A stretch of DNA of 64,000 nt from Tsukamurella sp. 8F (GCF_029167375.1 NZ_JARFTP010000007.1:62001-126000); one strand, 5' to 3'. Shown: positions 42,907-51,803, numbered from the stretch's first letter. Notes: generated by a model from the letters alone, not told the origin. Program-made: numbers and translations.

Positions 42907-43607
42907 GCAGCGGCGGGCGCAAGAAGCAGGGCGTGGCGCCGACGGCGGCACGCGAGTCTCACCACGGCGGGATGCAGCCCGAGCGGACCACTCACCACGT
43001 CGGCGCCCGACTCCTCGAGCCGCCCCTGGAACAGGCCTTCCGCCAACAGGTACGACGCGACTGCGACGCGGCGGGCTCCCGCACACCGCGCCCGGGCGAC
43101 CGTGTCCGACACGGAGGGGTAGCCGGAACCGTCCCGGCACGGCGCGGCGAAGGCGATCGAGACCCGGTGCCCGACCAGTGCCGACAGCATCGCGGCGGCC
43201 GCACGCACTTCCCCCTGGGCGTGCGTGTCGCTGGTACCGGCCGCGGCGAGGATCACGTGATCTCCTGGACACCAGCCTGATTCGAGCAGTCGGTCCAGCA
43301 TCGCGCGAGCCAGCTCCGGAGACGGGCCGAGTGCGTCCGTCACGGTCACCTCCCGATGGCCCGACGCAGCGACGTGGGCGGGCACGTCCACGCGCACGTG
43401 GTACCCCGACGAGAGGAAGGCCGGGACGAGTACCGTAGCCGACGAGGCGAGCGACCTCAAGACCTCGTCGGGCGACGGGCCGAGGACGTCCACGAACGCG
43501 ACCCGCACGGCCTCGTCGAGCGAATCCGACATTGCTGCGGCGAGGTCGCCTATCATCTTGACGCCGTGTGGGTTCCGTGTCCCATGGGCGACGAGCAGCG
43601 TGGTCAT
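42903..43607 (-). CDS. Sirohydrochlorin chelatase (CbiX/SirB type)
   Basis: 234 residues, two similar CbiX-like halves. The N terminus TTLLVAHGTRNPHGVKMIGD carries the active-site His in the AHGT motif; a second His lies in GYHVRVDVPAH, and the second half repeats the fold with ILAAAGTSDTHAQGEVRAAA. It inserts Fe2+ into sirohydrochlorin to make siroheme, the NirB cofactor. The ATG overlaps the stop of the uroporphyrinogen-III synthase gene (ATGA), so the two are translationally coupled. It resembles mycobacterial Rv0259c in position and kind. Confidence 0.87.
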   Translation of the reverse strand: MTTLLVAHGTRNPHGVKMIGDLAAAMSDSLDEAVRVAFVDVLGPSPDEVLRSLASSATVLVPAFLSSGYHVRVDVPAHVAASGHREVTVTDALGPSPELARAMLDRLLESGWCPGDHVILAAAGTSDTHAQGEVRAAAAMLSALVGHRVSIAFAAPCRDGSGYPSVSDTVARARCAGARRVAVASYLLAEGLFQGRLEESGADVVSGPLGLHPAVVRLACRRRRHALLLAPAAA

Positions 43608-44743
43608 GACGATCCTTCGGGCATGGTCTCCACAGCGAGGCGGTAACCGCGCTTGACTACTGTGGCGACGAGTTCCTTCGCTCCGAGCGCTGCGCGGAGC
43701 CGGGCGACGGCGGCCTCGACGACATGCGGGTCGTCGCCGCCGAGCGCCTCGAGCAGCACGTCGCGGGATACGACAGCGCCGGGCTCCCGCGCGAGGATCT
43801 TGAGCAATGTGAGGGAGTTCGGCGAGAGTTCACGGACCTCGCCATCGACGACCGCGCACGTCGCACGGATCCCGAGTTTGTGGCCGGCCACAGCGAGATC
43901 CGGCCTACGCCTGGGTAGTTCGTCTGCGACACTGCGGGCCAGCGCGCCGAGCCGCATCCGGTCCGGCTGCACCGACGCGATTCCAGCGGCGTCGAGCGGG
44001 CGAGCGGTCACGGGCCCCACACAGAACGCGGTCGCGCTGGTCGACAACACGCGCACGATGGACTCGGTGAGGCGTAACTCGGCTGCGCGCAACAGGAACG
44101 AGGCCGCCGCGGGGGCGGACGTGAAGGTCACTGCGTCGACACCGTCGAGTGCGACCCGCTCGACCAGGGCATCGAGAGCCGTCGGATCGAGAGGAGGCTC
44201 CCACCTGTAGACGGGCACGGGGACCACGTCGGCGCCCCGCTCGGCAAGCGTGGCGACGAAGCCCGGCACCGGGTCCCAGTCGTCGACGGCGCCGTGTAGC
44301 TGGACGGCGACACGCTTCCCGTCGAGATCGTCTGTCGTGAGGTGCTCGAGCACCTCCTCGGAGGACTCGGACTGCGGCGACCACTCCTCGCGCAGGCCCG
44401 CGGCGCGCAGCGCACCCGTAGCCTTGGGACCGCGCGAGATGACCCGGGCACTTCCGAGCGCAGCGAGCAGCGACTCGGCGACGCCCCAGCCCTCGGCAGC
44501 CTCGACCCAACCGCGGAAACCGATCCCGGTAGTGGCGATCAGCAGATCCGGCGGGGTGGCCAGGACCTCGTCGGTAGCGGTGCGCAGCCGCGCGTCGTCC
44601 GCCAGCGGAACCATGTGTATCGCGGCGGCCGTGACGATCCCGGCGCCGCGCCGCCGCAGGATCGTCGCGAACTCGTCGGCGCGCCGGGCCGCAGTGATCG
44701 CCACGGTGAACCCCGTGAGCGAGGACGCGTCGGGGCTGGTCAT
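43604..44743 (-). CDS. Uroporphyrinogen-III synthase with C-terminal winged-helix domain
   Basis: 379 residues. The first 260 are a HemD-like two-lobed domain (FTVAITAARRADEFATILRR, LIATTGIGFRGWVEAAEGWG, DAVTFTSAPAAASFLLRAAE), which closes the linear tetrapyrrole to uroporphyrinogen III. The last 90 are an OmpR-type winged helix: VRELSPNSLTLLKILAREPG, VVEAAVARLRAALGAKEL, TVVKRGYRL. It resembles mycobacterial Rv0260c. A DNA-binding role coupled to tetrapyrrole synthesis is plausible. It forms a two-gene operon with the chelatase. ATG at 44743 is chosen because the HemD strand begins there. Confidence 0.85.
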   Translation of the reverse strand: MTSPDASSLTGFTVAITAARRADEFATILRRRGAGIVTAAAIHMVPLADDARLRTATDEVLATPPDLLIATTGIGFRGWVEAAEGWGVAESLLAALGSARVISRGPKATGALRAAGLREEWSPQSESSEEVLEHLTTDDLDGKRVAVQLHGAVDDWDPVPGFVATLAERGADVVPVPVYRWEPPLDPTALDALVERVALDGVDAVTFTSAPAAASFLLRAAELRLTESIVRVLSTSATAFCVGPVTARPLDAAGIASVQPDRMRLGALARSVADELPRRRPDLAVAGHKLGIRATCAVVDGEVRELSPNSLTLLKILAREPGAVVSRDVLLEALGGDDPHVVEAAVARLRAALGAKELVATVVKRGYRLAVETMPEGSS

Positions 44744-44825
44744 ACCGTCGCTTTCCGTCGGGGAGGTCGGTCGCAGCAACAGCCCGGCCGGGCCGCCGCC
44801 GCACCGTCCCATGGTAGTCGACGCC

Positions 44826-46211
44826 TCACCCACGGGCCGCTGCCGGAACGGCGCTCTCGGCAGCAGCGGTCTGCGGGAGACGGACGTAGACCCGCCAGGT
44901 GACCAGTGCCGCGATCACATAGAAGGCACCGAACGCCCAGAACGCCACCGTGGCCGTGCCGTTCGCGAGGTACGACGCACGCAGCACTAGGTTGATCGCG
45001 ACGCCTCCGAGGCCACCCACCGCGCCTGCGATGCCGATCACGGCCCCGGACATGGCGCGGGAGTAATCGGCGCGGGTCTTCTCATCGACGTCGAGGGACC
45101 GCGACGCGGCCTCGAAGATCGAGGGGATCATCTTGTACACCGAGCCGTTGCCGATGCCACTGAGCAGGAACAGGAGAACGAAACCCAACACGTAGAGCGC
45201 CATGGCGGCGGCCGTGGTGTTCCGGCCGGCGATGGTCGCTGTGACCGCGAGGATCCCTGCGCCGCCGATCATGCCCGCGAACGCCCACAGGGTCACGCGG
45301 CCGCCCCCGATCCGGTCCGCGAACTTCCCTCCGTAGACACGTGCGACAGAACCGAGCAACGGGCCGATGAACGCGATCTGCGCGGCGTGCAGCGAGGCCT
45401 GCGCCGCCGTCTGCCCCCCATCGGTGAACGAGATCTGGAGCACCTGGCCGAACGCGAACGAGAATCCGATGAACGAGCCGAACGTCCCGATGTACAGCAG
45501 GCTGACCAGCCACGTGTGCCGGTGACGCAGGGCGGCCTTCATCGACGCAGTGTCCACCGAGACGATGTCCAGGTTGTTCATGTAACGGCGGGCGCCGATA
45601 GCGGCCACAGTGAGTGCGACCACGTAGAACACGCATACCCAGTAGGGCTCGCGGTTACCGGCGACCGCGATCACGAGCAGACCGACGAGCTGCACGGCAG
45701 GTACACCGATGTTGCCACCGCCTGCGTTCAGCCCGAGCGCCCAGCCCTTGAGCCGCTGCGGGAAGAAGGCGTTGATGTTGGTCATCGAGGACGCGAAGTT
45801 GCCACCGCCCAGCCCCGTGAGCGCGGCACACAGCAGGTACACCCACAGTGGCTGGCCGGGATTCGCAAGGATCACGATGGTGGCGACTACCGGGACGATC
45901 AGCACGCACGCCGAGAACACGGTCCAGTTGCGTCCACCGAAACGGGCCGTAGCCATGGTGTACGGCAGCCGGAGCACCGAGCCCACCAGCGTCGCAGTCG
46001 CCGCTATGAGGAACTTGTCCCCCGCGTTCAGGTGATAGACCGACTCGGGCATGAACAGCACCATGACGGACCACAGGGACCACACCGAGAACCCCACATG
46101 CTCCGCGGCCACAGACCACGCGAGGTTCCGCTTCGCGATCCCCTCGCCGCCGGCGTCCCACGCCGCCCGGTCCTCCGGGTCCCATCCTGTGATCGTGTGT
46201 GATCGCGCCAC
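44826..46211 (-). CDS. narK: Nitrate/nitrite transporter
   Basis: 461 residues, twelve helices. NarK signatures of the nitrate/nitrite porter family: helix 5 GLGGGNFASSMTNINAFFPQ and helix 11 GVGGLGGVAIN-like stretch (GAVGGLGGVAINLVLRASYL); the Arg residues that clamp the anion appear in VLRLPYTMATARFGGRNW. It brings nitrate in, or exports nitrite, for the fused nitrate reductase and NirBD. GTG start with AGGAG six bases upstream. The siroheme genes follow on the same strand after 82 bp. Confidence 0.93.
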   Translation of the reverse strand: MARSHTITGWDPEDRAAWDAGGEGIAKRNLAWSVAAEHVGFSVWSLWSVMVLFMPESVYHLNAGDKFLIAATATLVGSVLRLPYTMATARFGGRNWTVFSACVLIVPVVATIVILANPGQPLWVYLLCAALTGLGGGNFASSMTNINAFFPQRLKGWALGLNAGGGNIGVPAVQLVGLLVIAVAGNREPYWVCVFYVVALTVAAIGARRYMNNLDIVSVDTASMKAALRHRHTWLVSLLYIGTFGSFIGFSFAFGQVLQISFTDGGQTAAQASLHAAQIAFIGPLLGSVARVYGGKFADRIGGGRVTLWAFAGMIGGAGILAVTATIAGRNTTAAAMALYVLGFVLLFLLSGIGNGSVYKMIPSIFEAASRSLDVDEKTRADYSRAMSGAVIGIAGAVGGLGGVAINLVLRASYLANGTATVAFWAFGAFYVIAALVTWRVYVRLPQTAAAESAVPAAARG

Positions 46212-46365
46212 CGCGGTCTCCTTCTGCTCGGCTGTACTGCGATGAAGGTAGGGACGGGATGTTGCCCGCCGGATGCAGCGGGTGTCGCGGCGGTGAAATC
46301 GCTCTCACGCCCCATACCGGGCGGCCGTGAGCGCGCGACCATCGAACCGTGGCAGACTGGCGCGC

Positions 46366-47649
46366 ATGCGGCAGGGACGTCCTAGCGCCACCGCCCTGGG
46401 AGCGGCACGGTACCGTGCCGAGCACCAGGAGCTCGACGGTGCTTCACTCTTCCGAGATCCGTTGGCGCGGGCAATCGTCGGCGACGATGGAGGCTCCTCC
46501 GTCGGTTCGCATCACCTGCCCGTCGCGCGGCGGGAGGCGATGCGCGGATTCATCGCAGGCCGGGCGCGTTTCGCCGAGGACGCGCTCGCCGAGGCCGTAC
46601 GGGCGGGGCTCGATCAGGTCGTCGTCCTCGGCGCCGGCTTGGACACGTTCGCATACCGCAATCCGTACCCGGGCGTGCGGGTCTTCGAAGTGGATCACTA
46701 CGACACCCAGATGTGGAAGCGGGAACGCCTCGCACAGGCGGGGATCGCTGTGCCCGACGGAGCCGTGTTCGTCCCGGTCGACTTCGAGCGCGACGAGCTG
46801 ACCGACGAGCTCGCGGCCGCTGGATTCGACCCGTCCCGTCCCGCCTTCGTGATGTGGATGGGCGTCACCGTCTACCTGACCCGCGACGCGATAACCGCGA
46901 CGCTGCGGGCGCTCGGCGGTCTCGCCGCCGGAACGGAGTTGGTGTTCGACTACGGCGTCCCCGCGCCGGAACCTGCCGACGAGCGCGAACGCGCGCTGCG
47001 TGCCGAGCGGGCTCGAAGGCTCGCCGCCATCGGCGAGAGGTGGATCAGTTTCCTCACTCCGGAAGAGGTCGGACGCCTGCTCGGCACCGCGGGTTTCGAC
47101 GTCGTCGAGGACGTACCCACGACCGAGATCGCTCGCCGGTACCTCGGTCTGGACGTGCGCCCCGGTCCCGTGCCGCGGCTGGTGCACGCCCGCGCGACGG
47201 GTTCGGGTCCCGTCGATCTCCCTGCGGCGGACGTGTCCCCCGCCACCCACGCCGTATCAACGGCGCCTCGTGAGTCCGACGCGGATCCAGTGGGGCGGCA
47301 ACGCGTCATCCCGATACTGCGCGTCTTCGATCATGCTCTCGCCCGCGAATTCTATTGCGGTTTCCTCGGATTCGATTGGGGATTCGAGCACCGCTTCGAT
47401 GCGGATCTGCCGGTGTACGCCGAGGTGACGCGCGACGGCGCCGTGCTACACCTGTCAGAACACCACGGCGACGCGACGCCCGGGAGTGGCGTGATGATCG
47501 TCGTCGACGACCTCGTGTCCTATCACCGCTCCCTGCTCGACCAGCGGCACCGCAACGCACGCCCGGGCATTCAGGAGAACCCTTGGGGTGCAACGATGAC
47601 GGTGCTCGATCCGTTCGGCAACCGCCTGGTCTTCTGGCAGCGGACCTAG
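46366..47649 (+). CDS. SAM methyltransferase (LCMT/TIGR00027-type) fused to a glyoxalase-like domain
   Basis: 427 residues. Residues 1-270 are a leucine carboxyl methyltransferase-like SAM enzyme: QVVVLGAGLDTFAYRNPYPG (motif I), VRVFEVDHYDTQMWKRERLA, RPAFVMWMGVTVYLT. Residues 310-427 are a VOC/glyoxalase domain (VIPILRVFDHALAREFYCGF, PVYAEVTRDGAVLHLSEHHG, MTVLDPFGNRLVFWQ) resembling bleomycin-resistance-type proteins that bind compounds. The two are joined by a Pro/Ala-rich linker. No obvious upstream stop or start separates them. Substrate unknown. The stop overlaps the stop of the convergent MerR gene. Confidence 0.8.
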   Translation: MRQGRPSATALGAARYRAEHQELDGASLFRDPLARAIVGDDGGSSVGSHHLPVARREAMRGFIAGRARFAEDALAEAVRAGLDQVVVLGAGLDTFAYRNPYPGVRVFEVDHYDTQMWKRERLAQAGIAVPDGAVFVPVDFERDELTDELAAAGFDPSRPAFVMWMGVTVYLTRDAITATLRALGGLAAGTELVFDYGVPAPEPADERERALRAERARRLAAIGERWISFLTPEEVGRLLGTAGFDVVEDVPTTEIARRYLGLDVRPGPVPRLVHARATGSGPVDLPAADVSPATHAVSTAPRESDADPVGRQRVIPILRVFDHALAREFYCGFLGFDWGFEHRFDADLPVYAEVTRDGAVLHLSEHHGDATPGSGVMIVVDDLVSYHRSLLDQRHRNARPGIQENPWGATMTVLDPFGNRLVFWQRT

Positions 47650-48482
47650 CCCACGGGGACGTGGACGCTGGTCTCGAGAAGTTCCTCCGGGGTGTCCATC
47701 GGGGTGCTGATATACACGTTGAAGTGGTGCGTCGCGATATCGTCGGCGGACCGCGTGGGGGTCAGGCCATACTCCGCGAGGTATGCCGAGATCGCCTCGT
47801 GTGCGCGGGGAATCGCATCCTGATAGGGACCGGTCACGGTTGCGACGACCGCGGTACGCGCCGGAAGATCGACGGTGCAGAGCGGCGCGTCCACCGCCGT
47901 GCCGGGCGGGACGACGAGGAACACGGACTCGTCGACATCGGACTCGCGGAACTCCCCGTCGTGCTCGATCGTGCCGCCCCCGCCGGACGGCGCGATCCCC
48001 TGCGCCTGTAACGCGGGTAGGAGACGCTCCCAAAGCGCGCCCTCCGCGGCGTAGTCGGGAATCGTGTCACGCAGATAGGCGACGGTCTGCGCCGGCAGAT
48101 CGACGACGGCAACGGTGGTATCGGACATGGAGGTCTCCTTCGCTTCGAGCATGCGGTCCAGCGCGGCCAGCCGCCGGTGAGCGGCCTCCGCCTGCTCCTC
48201 GAGCACCGTCCGCTGCGCACGGAGGGCGTGGAGGTAGTCGGGCGTTCCGCGGAGTGCGAGCACTGCGCCGATGGCGGACACACCGAAACCCACATCGCGC
48301 AGCCGTCGGATGATTCCAGCGGCCGCGACCTGATCGGCGGAGTACCAGCGGTACCCGGTATCGCCGTCCACCCGCGCAGGACTCAGCACTGCGTGCGTGT
48401 CGTAGTAGCGCAGCATGCGCACGCTGATCCGGGTGAGGGAGGAGAACTCGCCGATCGTGAGGAGTCGCGGACTATCGGTCAC
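47646..48482 (-). CDS. MerR-family regulator with GyrI-like effector domain
   Basis: 278 residues. N-terminal MerR helix-turn-helix (TIGEFSSLTRISVRMLRYYD, VDGDTGYRWYSADQVAAAGI), helical linker (EEQAEAAHRRLAALDRMLEA) and a C-terminal GyrI/BmrR-like effector domain from about residue 120 (TVAVVDLPAQTVAYLRDTIP, DESVFLVVPPGTAVDAPLC). It is a drug-sensing type of activator. GTG 48482 is chosen because a promoter with MerR geometry ends there; an ATG at 48524 would lie upstream of the predicted transcript start. Convergent with the methyltransferase-glyoxalase gene. Confidence 0.88.
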   Translation of the reverse strand: MTDSPRLLTIGEFSSLTRISVRMLRYYDTHAVLSPARVDGDTGYRWYSADQVAAAGIIRRLRDVGFGVSAIGAVLALRGTPDYLHALRAQRTVLEEQAEAAHRRLAALDRMLEAKETSMSDTTVAVVDLPAQTVAYLRDTIPDYAAEGALWERLLPALQAQGIAPSGGGGTIEHDGEFRESDVDESVFLVVPPGTAVDAPLCTVDLPARTAVVATVTGPYQDAIPRAHEAISAYLAEYGLTPTRSADDIATHHFNVYISTPMDTPEELLETSVHVPVG

Positions 48483-48519
48483 GAAATCGAGTGTGCGTCC
48501 TGACACGGTGTCAGGGTCA
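48482..48519 (-). promoter_or_regulatory. MerR-type promoter of the MerR-GyrI gene
   Basis: TTGACC at 48519-48514, 19 bases, CACACT, seven bases, GTG. The spacer carries the dyad CCTGACAC-C-GTGTCAGG centred at 48507. The elements match those of the MerR-clamp gene base for base in spacing, and the -35 is identical. Predicted leaderless mRNA. Confidence 0.72.
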
Positions 48520-48626
48520 AGCATCGTCGGGCGCCGAAGATGCGGTTGTCGAAGGGCACGTAACGGTCTCGGCGACCGGTGGCGATGTCACCCGAGAAGG
48601 TTCGTCAACTGGAGGAGGAAACGAAC

Positions 48627-49340
48627 GTGCGCAACATCATGATTCGGAGCGTCGCCGGCGTCGCCGTAGTCGCCGGTACAGCTGGGGTGCTGTCCGCGTG
48701 CGGATCGAACGTCGCGACCGTAGCCACGACGCGGGACCAACCGGTGGTCGCGACGTCGACGAGCCGGTCCGCTTCGCAGGCCGGGCATACGAGTCGGCCC
48801 GGCACATCCATCACGCTGCCCCACCGACCCGCGAGTGCCGATTCGTCTAGCACGGCGGCGCGTGCCAGGACGGCGATGACCAGGGCCGTCCCGGCGCCGA
48901 CATCGGGTACTCGACCAGGCGCGGGCCACGGATACTGTCTGGACCTCGATTCGAAGCTGGTCGCCGACGCGATCGCGGGGCTGGGCAAGGACTCCAACGG
49001 CGGTGACTGGAACCCGCAGGGGGCCAGCGAGCAGCCTCTGAAGAACGGTTGCGGCCTGGACTTCGTGAGGGTGCTGGGCTCGGGTGTGCACGATGCAACC
49101 GTCGAGTCTCGTGTCCTATTGTTCGCCGATGGCCGCTTCCTGGGCACCGTCGAGCCGAAGCCGTACTCGTACACCACCATCGACGGTCACACCAAGAACT
49201 CGGTGACTGTGAGCTACCGGTGGCTGCGGAAGGACGACGCATTCGCGGCGCCGACCGGCGGGCCCACCAAGGTCACCGTCACGTGGGACGGGCAGCGACT
49301 GCACCGGGCCGGCAGCTTCCCGCCCGCATCCGGCCGCTGA
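48627..49340 (+). CDS. LppP/LprE-like lipoprotein
   Basis: 237 residues. Lipoprotein signal peptide with lipobox LSAC after AGVAVVAGTAG (Cys near residue 25), then a Thr/Ser-rich low-complexity stretch, then a domain beginning GYCLDLDSKLVADAIAGLGK and containing GCGLDFVRVLGSGVHDATVE and TVSYRWLRKDD, as in LppP/LprE family proteins of Mycobacteriales. Attached to the outer membrane leaflet; function not established. GTG start with GGAGGAGGA upstream; a longer frame starts within that site. Confidence 0.8.
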   Translation: MRNIMIRSVAGVAVVAGTAGVLSACGSNVATVATTRDQPVVATSTSRSASQAGHTSRPGTSITLPHRPASADSSSTAARARTAMTRAVPAPTSGTRPGAGHGYCLDLDSKLVADAIAGLGKDSNGGDWNPQGASEQPLKNGCGLDFVRVLGSGVHDATVESRVLLFADGRFLGTVEPKPYSYTTIDGHTKNSVTVSYRWLRKDDAFAAPTGGPTKVTVTWDGQRLHRAGSFPPASGR

Positions 49341-49343
49341 GCT

Positions 49344-49838
49344 CTATCCGCGCAGTTCTTGGGCGACAGCGGTAGCCGACTGCTGCGTGAATCCGCCCGC
49401 AAGCACTATCTCGCCGCCGCTCTGCGACGCGATCCTCGGGGCGCGGAGCACCACGCCATCGTGCACCAACGCGAGAAACTCCCCGATGTGGGTCGCTGTG
49501 TAGCGCGACACCATCTCCGCGGCCCCCGGCGCGAGCGTGACGTGCACCGTCCACCGCCCGCTCGTCCGATCGCGCTCGGGCCGAGCGGCGGTGGGCGTCG
49601 TCGCGATCATGGCGGGCGCGAGAGCGTAGAGGGTCTTGCCGTCTAGCGCGCACGCCTCGATCGGCTGTGTCTCCCCCGCACGCGACGGCGACGGGCAGGT
49701 CGCGACCTGCTTCGACGACGTGACGGACCGGAACTCGAGGGTGTGGCCCGCGGGCACAGCCGTAGCGACCCCCGTGCCGATGATGCCCGCTCCGGTAACC
49801 GCAACAGACGCCGCGATCACGGCCGATCTCCTATGCAT
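49344..49838 (-). CDS. Exported protein with SecDF P1-head-like domain
   Basis: 164 residues. Signal peptide (residues 1-28, AVIAASVAVTGAGIIGTGVA then TAVPAG). Mature part resembles the head subdomain of the SecD periplasmic P1 domain (VVLRAPRIASQSGGEIVLAG, FTQQSATAVAQELRG). No other SecDF part is present, so it is a free-standing secreted relative of unknown role. Convergent with the LppP/LprE-like gene with three bases between stops. Confidence 0.7.
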   Translation of the reverse strand: MHRRSAVIAASVAVTGAGIIGTGVATAVPAGHTLEFRSVTSSKQVATCPSPSRAGETQPIEACALDGKTLYALAPAMIATTPTAARPERDRTSGRWTVHVTLAPGAAEMVSRYTATHIGEFLALVHDGVVLRAPRIASQSGGEIVLAGGFTQQSATAVAQELRG

Positions 49839-49959
49839 CGCGCCTCCTCAGAAGTTGTCGATCGACGCTAACAGGTGAGGTCGTGTCCCGTGCGAACGCG
49901 CCGTGATCGACAACCCCGGCTCTGTTGCCAGGTGCGCTCAGCAGGGGTTGAGTGGTCGC

Positions 49960-50847
49960 ATGACACCGACGATGGAAACCGGCAATCCGTTCGGGTCGGT
50001 TGCGCACGGCGACACCCCGGATATGCGCGCGCTACGCGTCATCACAGCCGGCGACGACGCCCGGATCTCCGTTGTCTTCGAGTCCGGCCTGGGGTGCGCG
50101 CACGGTGTATGGGCGCTCGTGCAGCCTGAAGTCGCGCGCTTCGCGCGCACCGTCGTATACGACCGTGCCGGCTACGGCACCAGCGATGTGGACCCGGCCC
50201 GCCGCACAGTCGCGCGACTGGCCGACGATCTCGAGGTCGTGCTGGATGCAGTGTCTCGCGGCCCTGCAGAGCGATTCGTCCTGGTCGGCCACAGCCTTGG
50301 TGGGCTCATCGTCCAGTACGCGGCCATCCGCGATCCGGAACGGGTCGCTGCGCTCGTACTCGTCGACGGTGTGAGCCTCGACATGCCTGCGCTGCACGGG
50401 CGCGGCTACCGTGTGACGACTCTGCTCACCGAGTCCGTGATGCGCGGCGCGGCGCGCATCGGCCTCCTGCAACGCATAGGCGCCTGGGTCATCGACCGCC
50501 TCGCTCCGCCCGAGTTCGCAGACGACATCAAACGGTGCGAGTTCACCCGCGCCGCGATGCGCGCCAGGGCGGAGGAGATGAGTGGCTGGCACGCAACGCT
50601 CGCCGAGGACGGCTCCGAGGCGGTTCCCCTCCCGGACATTCCCGTCGCAGTGATGAGCGGGACCCGGGCACCCCTGGGCGCGGCCAAGATGCATGAAGAG
50701 ATCGTCGCAGCCCACGCCGCACTAGCAGCGGCCCAGCCTCAGGGACGGCACATCGAAGTCGACGCCGGGCACAACATACCGATCACCGATCCCGACGAGA
50801 TCGTCTCAGCGGTATGGGCGACCGTGGAGGCGCTCAGGGCAGCGTGA
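49960..50847 (+). CDS. Alpha/beta-fold hydrolase
   Basis: 295 residues. Nucleophile elbow GHSLGGLIVQYAA with Ser in FVLVGHSLGG (about residue 112); oxyanion region VVFESGLGCAHGVWALVQPE; His near the end in EVDAGHNIPITDPDEIVS; the acid is probably the Asp in DIPVAVMSGT region. Substrate unknown; it resembles peroxidase/esterase-type hydrolases. The last 14 bases overlap the convergent PNPOx-type gene. ATG chosen because the fold begins soon after. Confidence 0.83.
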   Translation: MTPTMETGNPFGSVAHGDTPDMRALRVITAGDDARISVVFESGLGCAHGVWALVQPEVARFARTVVYDRAGYGTSDVDPARRTVARLADDLEVVLDAVSRGPAERFVLVGHSLGGLIVQYAAIRDPERVAALVLVDGVSLDMPALHGRGYRVTTLLTESVMRGAARIGLLQRIGAWVIDRLAPPEFADDIKRCEFTRAAMRARAEEMSGWHATLAEDGSEAVPLPDIPVAVMSGTRAPLGAAKMHEEIVAAHAALAAAQPQGRHIEVDAGHNIPITDPDEIVSAVWATVEALRAA

Positions 50848-51712
50848 CCGCTTCGGCGCCGCGCGAGGCCGAGACCGTCCAGCCGCCGTCAGCGTCGCGG
50901 CTGTACACCACACGCACATGACGGCGATCCGTCGAGCCCTGCCAGAACTCGACGCGTTCGGCCTCGAGGCGCCAGAGTGTCCAGTCCCCGGGCGCGACGT
51001 CAGCACGGGCCTGCGGGCTCCGGGCCGCGAGATCGACATCGCTCTCTTCTCGTGGAGCCTCCACGACGACGCCCCGCACCCGCACCGAGCGGGCCAACGA
51101 TTGCCACCAGAAGGTCAGCGCCGCAGCCGGTCTCGCGCGGATCTGGGATCCTATTCTGCTCGACGCCTTCCCGGCGACAGCCCAGCCGCGCCCGTCGATC
51201 TCCCGCAGGATGAGCACTCGTCCGTCCGGTATACCGCGGTCGTCGATGGTGGAGACGACGGCCGCGTGCGGCTCGGGCGCATCGGCTTCGATCGCCCCGT
51301 CGAGCCAACGCCGGAACTGCTGCACGGGATCGTCCGACCAGCCGAACATCTGTGCGTCACGTACCCCTGTCAACGTCGGAAGCGCACGCAGGTGGGCGGA
51401 GGATCCGGTGACGGGACCGTTCGACAACGGTTCCGGATCCGCCTCGCGGACAAGGTCGTACACGTATGCCCGCTCGCCCTTGCGGCTCACCCATGCACCT
51501 GCGGGCGGAAGCTCTCCGTGACCCGAGTGGTCCATCGGTCGCGCAGTCACCACGCCCGCCTCGTCGCACACGACCCATCCGTAGTGGGGTATTCGACGGC
51601 ACCAGAGGGGTAGGTCGACTCGCCTGAAGGACGGCGCGCCACCACTCGTACCTTGCGGTTCGAAGTCGTATGTCAGACCGTCCGTGCGTCGAACGAAGTG
51701 GATTCCATCCAT
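50834..51712 (-). CDS. PNPOx-like flavin oxidase with an unassigned N-terminal domain
   Basis: 292 residues. From about residue 105 (SSAHLRALPTLTGV) to the end it matches the pyridoxamine 5'-phosphate oxidase-like split barrel: PEPHAAVVSTIDDRGIPDGR, ASSRIGSQIRARPAAALTFW, SPQARADVAPGD-like FMN region, and the C-terminal FWQGSTDRRHVRVVY. The N-terminal 100 residues (LPLWCRRIPHYGWVVCDEAG, PPAGAWVSRKGERAYVYDLV) are not in ordinary members. No ATG, GTG or TTG with a good site lies at the domain junction, so it appears to be a true fusion. Ligand FMN or F420 unresolved. Confidence 0.75.
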   Translation of the reverse strand: MDGIHFVRRTDGLTYDFEPQGTSGGAPSFRRVDLPLWCRRIPHYGWVVCDEAGVVTARPMDHSGHGELPPAGAWVSRKGERAYVYDLVREADPEPLSNGPVTGSSAHLRALPTLTGVRDAQMFGWSDDPVQQFRRWLDGAIEADAPEPHAAVVSTIDDRGIPDGRVLILREIDGRGWAVAGKASSRIGSQIRARPAAALTFWWQSLARSVRVRGVVVEAPREESDVDLAARSPQARADVAPGDWTLWRLEAERVEFWQGSTDRRHVRVVYSRDADGGWTVSASRGAEAVTLP

Positions 51713-51803
51713 GCCTCATCGTGTACACCGCACCACCGGGAGTGCAACCGAATTCGCATGCCTGCTTGCGTTGGAGCGCGCTCGAAGACCTAGCGTCGCC
51801 GTC

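Noticed and set aside
46293-46308. GTGA-N8-TCAC dyad upstream of narK as a CRP- or GlnR-type site
   Set aside because: The spacer is two bases too long for a CRP site and it lacks GlnR half-site spacing.
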